A stretch of 64,000 nt of DNA from Streptosporangium saharense. GTDB taxonomy: Bacteria > Actinomycetota > Actinomycetes > Streptosporangiales > Streptosporangiaceae. The DNA lies in NCBI RefSeq assembly GCF_014203715.1, contig NZ_JACHJP010000002.1, forward strand, positions 62,001 to 126,000, written 5' to 3'. The first letter of the stretch is position 1. The number at the start of each line of letters is the position of its first letter. The notes below the pieces were generated by a model, which saw only the letters and a program-made list of their open reading frames with translations, did no database searches and was not told the origin of the DNA. This document shows, piece by piece, positions 59,917 to 64,000 of this stretch. The translations under genes and the position numbers were made by a program.

Positions 59917-61725
59917 TCACCTGGTAGCCGACGAGGACGAGCTTAGGCGCATCGGAGTCAGGATGGCGTAGCCGTACATCAGCAGCCCGATCGCGATCAT
60001 GAAGATGATGGTCGGCCACTGCCAGACCGGCGGGAGGTAGAGGGCCAGGAACCAGACGCGCTCCTCGACGCCCAGGACCTTCATGACCAGGGGGGCCAGG
60101 CCCTGCGGGAACAGGGGGAGCCAGGCGATGAGGTAGCTGATCGTGACGCCGATGCGGTGGTGGGTGGGGAGATCGGCGGTGGTGGGCTCGCCGGGTTCGG
60201 GGGCCGGGCCGTACTTCATGAGGTTGAGCAGTTCGACCCCGTGGCTCTCCAGCCTGCGGTAGGCGATCCTGCCCAGGCCCCAGGCGCTGAGGACACCGGT
60301 CAGCACGCCGGTGACGACGCCTGCCCAGGGGTTGAGGAGGATGGCGCCTGCCGCGGGCAGGGCGGTGGCGGGGACCGCGAGGAGCACCAGCCAGGCGAGG
60401 CTGGTTTCGGCGGTCTCGTCGGCGCCGGTGCTGAGCGGGTTGCCGCCCCGCCTGTGCGGGTCGGTGCCGGGGACGAGAGAGGTGACGGCGAGCAGGACGA
60501 CGACCCCGGCGCCGCCGCCGAGCAGGGCGGGCAGCAGGCCGAGAACCCACGGCCAGGCCCAGGTCAGGCCGCTGGCGAGGGTACCCGCCAGAGAGAGGGC
60601 GAGCGCGGCGGGGCCGACGACGACCAGCCAGGCGAGCTGACGGCCGCGGACGTCGGCGCGTTCGGCGCCGGGGGTCATGAGGGTGAGCCACAGGGCGGTG
60701 CCGTCGGAGCCGTACAGGTTGGCCGAGGTGGCGGCTCCCATCACGATCGCGATGAGGCCCGTGAACGGAACCATGATCCAAGCGCCGATGGTCACGAGCA
60801 GGAGGGGCATGACGACGGCGAAGGACAGGGCGGTGGCCAGGAGCTGGACGCGGACCAGGTCACGCCCCCAGACGCGCAGTTCCTTCGCGGCCGCGATCCG
60901 GGCTCCACCCGCTGCGGGAAGCGGGCGCGGGGTACCCCGGCGGGGCGGCACTCCGCCCCGCGCGGCCGAGACGACACGGCGCGCGAGCAGACCGGACCAC
61001 GCGGCCAGGAGGAGGGCGATCACGGCGGCGTTGGCCGCGAGGATGGCCAGGGCGAGGAACCAGGGGGCTTCGATGGCGGCCACGCCCCATCCCGACGGCA
61101 GGACGCGGACGAACAGCGGCGACCACGAGGCACCGCCCAGCGCCGCCACCGGGGCCCAGCCGTTGCCGCACAGGGCGATGACGGTTCCGGTCACCACGCC
61201 GACCGCCGCCGCGGTGGCGCGGGACCTGACGAACAGCCCGATCAGGGCCACGACCACCCGGGAGATCATCACCATTGTGACGAGCGTGAGGACCGCCGCC
61301 GCCAGGCCGACGAGCACACCTGCCGGGCCGAAGCGCCAGCCGTACACCGGCAGCGACAGCAGGGCGACGAGGTTGACCGCCGGTGCGGGACCGGCGAAGG
61401 CTCCGGCGAGCAGCGCCGCCGCGATCCGGCCTGGCGTGGCCGGGAGCATGGAGAAGTACTCGGGGCGCAGGGCCTCGCTGCCGCCTCCGACGAAGATGGG
61501 GCCGAAGATCCAGCCGGACAGCCAGACCGCCAGCGTGACCGGCAGGTGGACGGGCCACAGGACGGCGACGGCGATCGTCGCGAGGGCCAGGACCAGTCCG
61601 AGCGAGACGCCGGTGTAGAGGTTGGAGGCGTTGTCACCGCGCAGGGAGTTGCGCATGACCGCGAGGCGCATGCGGATCATGTTCCGTGCCAGTACGGCCT
61701 GGCCGGGGGTCAGGAGGTGAGCCAT
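59917..61725 (-). CDS. ABC exporter permease
   Basis: A 602-residue permease with about a dozen hydrophobic helices spread over the whole chain, beginning MAHLLTPGQAVLARNMIRMRLAVMRNSL. It has no catalytic domain. The ATG at 61725 has GGAGGGG six bases upstream and overlaps the ATPase gene by 16 bases; the longer frame to 62697 is antisense to that ATPase. It is a large actinobacterial ABC-2-like group; the substrate is unknown. Confidence 0.88.
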   Translation of the reverse strand: MAHLLTPGQAVLARNMIRMRLAVMRNSLRGDNASNLYTGVSLGLVLALATIAVAVLWPVHLPVTLAVWLSGWIFGPIFVGGGSEALRPEYFSMLPATPGRIAAALLAGAFAGPAPAVNLVALLSLPVYGWRFGPAGVLVGLAAAVLTLVTMVMISRVVVALIGLFVRSRATAAAVGVVTGTVIALCGNGWAPVAALGGASWSPLFVRVLPSGWGVAAIEAPWFLALAILAANAAVIALLLAAWSGLLARRVVSAARGGVPPRRGTPRPLPAAGGARIAAAKELRVWGRDLVRVQLLATALSFAVVMPLLLVTIGAWIMVPFTGLIAIVMGAATSANLYGSDGTALWLTLMTPGAERADVRGRQLAWLVVVGPAALALSLAGTLASGLTWAWPWVLGLLPALLGGGAGVVVLLAVTSLVPGTDPHRRGGNPLSTGADETAETSLAWLVLLAVPATALPAAGAILLNPWAGVVTGVLTGVLSAWGLGRIAYRRLESHGVELLNLMKYGPAPEPGEPTTADLPTHHRIGVTISYLIAWLPLFPQGLAPLVMKVLGVEERVWFLALYLPPVWQWPTIIFMIAIGLLMYGYAILTPMRLSSSSSATR

Positions 61726-62477
61726 GCCAGCCCCTCCATCCCACCGGTGCGGGCGCCGACGAGGTCGACAAAGGCGTCCTCCAGGGTTCCGGAGCCGCGC
61801 ACGTCGGCCAGCGGCCCGGCGGCCACGACGCGGCCGTCGGAGATGACGCCCACGTGGTCGCAGAGCCGCTCGACGAGGGCCATGACATGGCTGGAGACGA
61901 TCACGGAGCCGCCGCTGTCCACGAACCCGCGCAGGATGGTCCTGATCATGGCCGAGGAGACGGGGTCGACGGCCTCGAAGGGCTCGTCCAGGACGAGCAG
62001 GCGGGGCGCGTGCAGGAGAGCGACGGCCAGGCCGATCTTCTTGCGCATGCCGGTGGAGTACTCGATGACCAGGGTCCGCTCGGCGGAGTCGAGTTCGAGG
62101 ACCCGGAGGAGTTCGTCGGTGCGCTCGGCGACGACGGCGGGCGGCAGGCCGCGCAACTGGCCGAGGTAGGTGAGGACCTCGCGGCCGGTGAGCCGTTCCG
62201 GCATGGCGTTGCCGTCGGGCAGGACGCCGATCAGCGCCTTGGCCTGGACGGGGTCGCGCCAGACGTCGACGCCGAAGATCTCGGCGCTGCCGGCGTCGGG
62301 GCGGAGCAGACCCACGGCCATGGCCAGGGTGGTGGTCTTGCCTGCGCCGTTGGGGCCGACCAGGCCGTAGAAGGAGCCGGCGGGGACCGTGAGGTGGATG
62401 TCGTCGACGGCCACGTGGTCGCCGAAGGCTTTGCGGAGTCCGATGACGCGGAGGGCGGGCTCCCGGTTTTTCGACAT
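61710..62477 (-). CDS. ABC exporter ATPase
   Basis: A 255-residue ATPase with Walker A GPNGAGKTTT (residues 41-50), a variant signature YSTGMRKKIGLA, Walker B LLVLDEPFEAVD and the switch His in VSSHVMAL. This CcmA/BcrA-type sequence fits drug or lipid exporters. It is the first gene of the four-gene operon with permease, kinase and regulator. The ATG at 62477 is 71 bases downstream of a 16-bp palindrome, the likely control site. Confidence 0.92.
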   Translation of the reverse strand: MSKNREPALRVIGLRKAFGDHVAVDDIHLTVPAGSFYGLVGPNGAGKTTTLAMAVGLLRPDAGSAEIFGVDVWRDPVQAKALIGVLPDGNAMPERLTGREVLTYLGQLRGLPPAVVAERTDELLRVLELDSAERTLVIEYSTGMRKKIGLAVALLHAPRLLVLDEPFEAVDPVSSAMIRTILRGFVDSGGSVIVSSHVMALVERLCDHVGVISDGRVVAAGPLADVRGSGTLEDAFVDLVGARTGGMEGLAWLTS

Positions 62478-62548
62478 GCCCCGAGCCTCCCTCGGGAGCG
62501 GGAGGTGGCGGATCGTCCGGGCGGGGAACGGGACGGTGGATTCGGGCA

Positions 62549-62564
62549 TCAACCGATCGGTTGA
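62549..62564. promoter_or_regulatory. 16-bp palindrome upstream of the ABC operon
   Basis: TCAACCGATCGGTTGA is a perfect palindrome 71 bases upstream of the ATPase start. Its form (AACCGATCGGTT) is typical of TetR/GntR-type operators. No such regulator gene is nearby. Confidence 0.65.
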
Positions 62565-62837
62565 CGCGGGCGGGCAACCGCCGGCGCGGTGCCGTGGGCT
62601 TGTGCCCCGGGCGGTGAGCACATGCAGGCGTACGGCCTGGCCGCCGTTCGGACAGGCGCAGGAGCCGGGACAGCAGGTGGGCGGTGCTCTTGGCCACCGA
62701 GCAGGGCGGTGATCTTCGGCGCGGCGCTCATGTCGGCCGCCGTGCGACCCCGGCTGCGATGTACCGGACAACGTGCCGGAGTCGCGCACCGCCCCGGCGG
62801 ACGGTTCTCCTGGTCGCCGCGCCACCATGATCGCTCA

Positions 62838-62868
62838 TGTACGTGATAACGGACCTTTATCACGTACA
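62838..62868. promoter_or_regulatory. 12-bp perfect inverted repeat after the MFS gene
   Basis: TGTACGTGATAA (62838-62849) and TTATCACGTACA (62857-62868) are perfect complements around seven bases, 33 bases beyond the MFS stop. With AT-rich arms and no T tract it looks more like a regulator site than a terminator, but either is possible. Confidence 0.6.
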
Positions 62869-62901
62869 CGCCTTGCCATCGTGGAGCCGTTCGGGCTCAG
62901 A

Positions 62902-64000
62902 TCACCGGCTCGTGTCGGTGTGGATGATGTTGGTGTGGATGATTTCGCGTGGAATGAGACGTAGGGCGGTCGCGGCTGCGATCAGGCACATGCCGATGGC
63001 GATGGCGATGGCTGCGAGGGTGCCCCTGTCGGGGTCTGTCGCGACGACCGCTCCGAGTAGTGCGACCCCGATTACGCCGCCTGTCTGCCGGGCCGTGTTC
63101 AGGGCACTCGATCCCATGTTCTGGTGCCGGTCGGGGGCGAACGTCATGACGGCGAGCGTCTGGGAGGGTGCGGAGAGCCCCATACCGATGGAGAAGACGC
63201 AGAAGCCGGCTGCGATGAGTGGATACGGTGCGAAGGCGACGGTGAGAGGCGCGAGTCCGATGGCCGAGAGGGTCATTCCGGTGGCCAAGCCGGTACGCGG
63301 GCCGAACGCGGTGATGAAACGGGCACCGAGAAAGGTCGAGGCGAGGGTGGCGGCCACGGTCAAGGGGAGGAAGGCCAACCCGGTCTGCAAGGCCGAGTAG
63401 CCACGTAGCTGCTGGAAGTTGAACGTGTAGACGATCAGCATCCCGTAGAGCGTGAAGTTGTACGTCGCACCGCCGAGCAGGCCGGCGAGCACGGGACGCG
63501 CGGCGATGATGGCGGGGGGCAGGAGGACCTGTCGTCCATCTCGCGCCCAGGAATACTGCGCTGTGACGAACACGACGAGGGCCGCGGTGCCGCCCGCGAG
63601 AGCCGTGAGCACGGCGGGGTTGAGCCAGCCTGCGACACTCGACTCGACCAGCGCCCACACCATGGCGGCGAGACCGGCGATCGCGAGGGCCTGCCCGCGG
63701 ATGTCGAACGGCACGCGTTGCAGCGGAACCTCCGCCACATGTCGGGCGACAAGCCAGCCGGTGGCGGCGGCGACCGGGACGTTGAGCAGGAAGATGCTCC
63801 GCCAGCCGAGAGTATCGACCAGCAGTCCACCGATGAACGGGCCGATCACGAAGCCGATACCGCCTACGCTCACCCAGACCGAGACCGCTCTGGTGCGTTC
63901 GGCCGGCACGGTGAAGATGCGGGTGATCAGGGTCAGCGGTGCCGGGGCGAGGAGCGCTGCTCCCAGACCTTGGCAGGCGCGGCCAAGAACGAGCAGGCCC
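62902..64000 (-). CDS. DHA2-type MFS drug transporter, N-terminus beyond the window
   Basis: The reverse strand is open from the stop at 62902 to the window edge, giving 366 residues of a 14-helix multidrug antiporter (EmrB/QacA type). The visible N-terminal end reads GRACQGLGAALLAPAPLTLI, the conserved helix-4 motif, so about 110-130 residues are missing. Motif C-like VSVGGIGFVIGPFIGGLL follows, and about ten more helices complete the chain. An internal GTG at 63909 is not the start. Substrate cannot be predicted; these pumps export cationic dyes and antibiotics. Confidence 0.9.
   Translation of the reverse strand, partial: GLLVLGRACQGLGAALLAPAPLTLITRIFTVPAERTRAVSVWVSVGGIGFVIGPFIGGLLVDTLGWRSIFLLNVPVAAATGWLVARHVAEVPLQRVPFDIRGQALAIAGLAAMVWALVESSVAGWLNPAVLTALAGGTAALVVFVTAQYSWARDGRQVLLPPAIIAARPVLAGLLGGATYNFTLYGMLIVYTFNFQQLRGYSALQTGLAFLPLTVAATLASTFLGARFITAFGPRTGLATGMTLSAIGLAPLTVAFAPYPLIAAGFCVFSIGMGLSAPSQTLAVMTFAPDRHQNMGSSALNTARQTGGVIGVALLGAVVATDPDRGTLAAIAIAIGMCLIAAATALRLIPREIIHTNIIHTDTSR

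Larger units (their letters stand above)
62478..62901. other. Intergenic region with two palindromes
   Basis: This 424-base gap separates the MFS and ABC genes on the same strand. It contains a 16-bp palindrome (62549-62564) near the ABC promoter and a 12-bp inverted repeat (62838-62868) near the MFS stop. Short open frames exist on both strands, but none has a ribosome site and recognisable content. Confidence 0.5.

Noticed and set aside
60157-62169. 670-residue open frame on the forward strand
   Set aside because: It is antisense to the ABC permease and ATPase genes and reads as low-complexity Gly/Arg/Glu/Gln sequence, a GC-bias shadow.

Overview
The window is high-GC actinobacterial DNA. 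The evidence is the strong GC bias at third codon positions, the mycothiol- and F420-type enzymes, a spore-associated SapA-like exported protein, DesK/LuxR two-component pairs, ECF41 and other ECF sigma factors, and many genes with a TANNNT -10 box six to eight bases before the start codon (leaderless transcripts). Gene families and order fit a Streptosporangiaceae-like filamentous actinomycete (Streptosporangium, Nonomuraea or relatives). This placement is an inference, since no rRNA or marker gene is present. I saw no tRNA, rRNA, insertion sequence, integrase or CRISPR array.

Layout. 1-4072: tail of a SWIM zinc-finger/DUF6493 operon and a two-domain VOC protein. 4073-5702: an AT-rich promoter region, a cytochrome P450 and, directly after it with a strong Shine-Dalgarno, a 21-codon gene ending in AWRIW, closed by a strong hairpin. 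This looks like a minimal P450-modified RiPP (atropopeptide/tryptorubin-type) locus and is the most interesting item here. 5798-15333: housekeeping-type enzymes (PHP phosphatase, DHFR-like, NUDIX, LysE exporter), a secreted peptidase-like hydrolase with a DesK/LuxR pair, a WYL regulator facing an alpha/beta hydrolase, and a mycothiol-dependent isomerase-fold protein. 15504-21007: the VTC / DUF4956 / CotH trio next to an OmpR-type two-component system. 21033-29163: divergent TetR modules (NmrA-like reductase, acyl hydrolase, FAD monooxygenase plus F420-type reductase) with clear palindromic operators.

29175-38884: a double-HTH MerR (TioE type) regulator facing an erythromycin-esterase homologue, an aminoglycoside-phosphotransferase-fold kinase, a MarR regulator facing SnoaL and epoxide-hydrolase genes through three identical-pattern sites, and an ECF41 sigma gene overlapping a compact UvrA-like ATPase. 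The ECF41 promoter signature lies directly upstream of the sigma gene. 39026-49358: more hydrolase/TetR, SapA-like, LysR/NmrA/darcynin, and ArsR/SRPBCC-hydrolase genes (the last two domains fused in one frame), an ECF sigma with a CU044_5270-type membrane partner, and another DesK/LuxR pair. 49505-62477: a FtsX-type ABC exporter under a PadR regulator, an MFS pump with its TetR, an OmpR-type two-component system, an orphan permease with an extracellular lectin-like insert, and a four-gene ABC-exporter/two-component operon. 62902-64000: the C-terminal part of a DHA2 multidrug transporter that runs off the window.

Overall the window is a dense series of small regulator-plus-target modules: five two-component systems and about a dozen one-component regulators, many with visible operators. 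Most of it looks like ordinary actinomycete accessory chromosome. The P450/short-peptide pair stands out as a probable natural-product locus.
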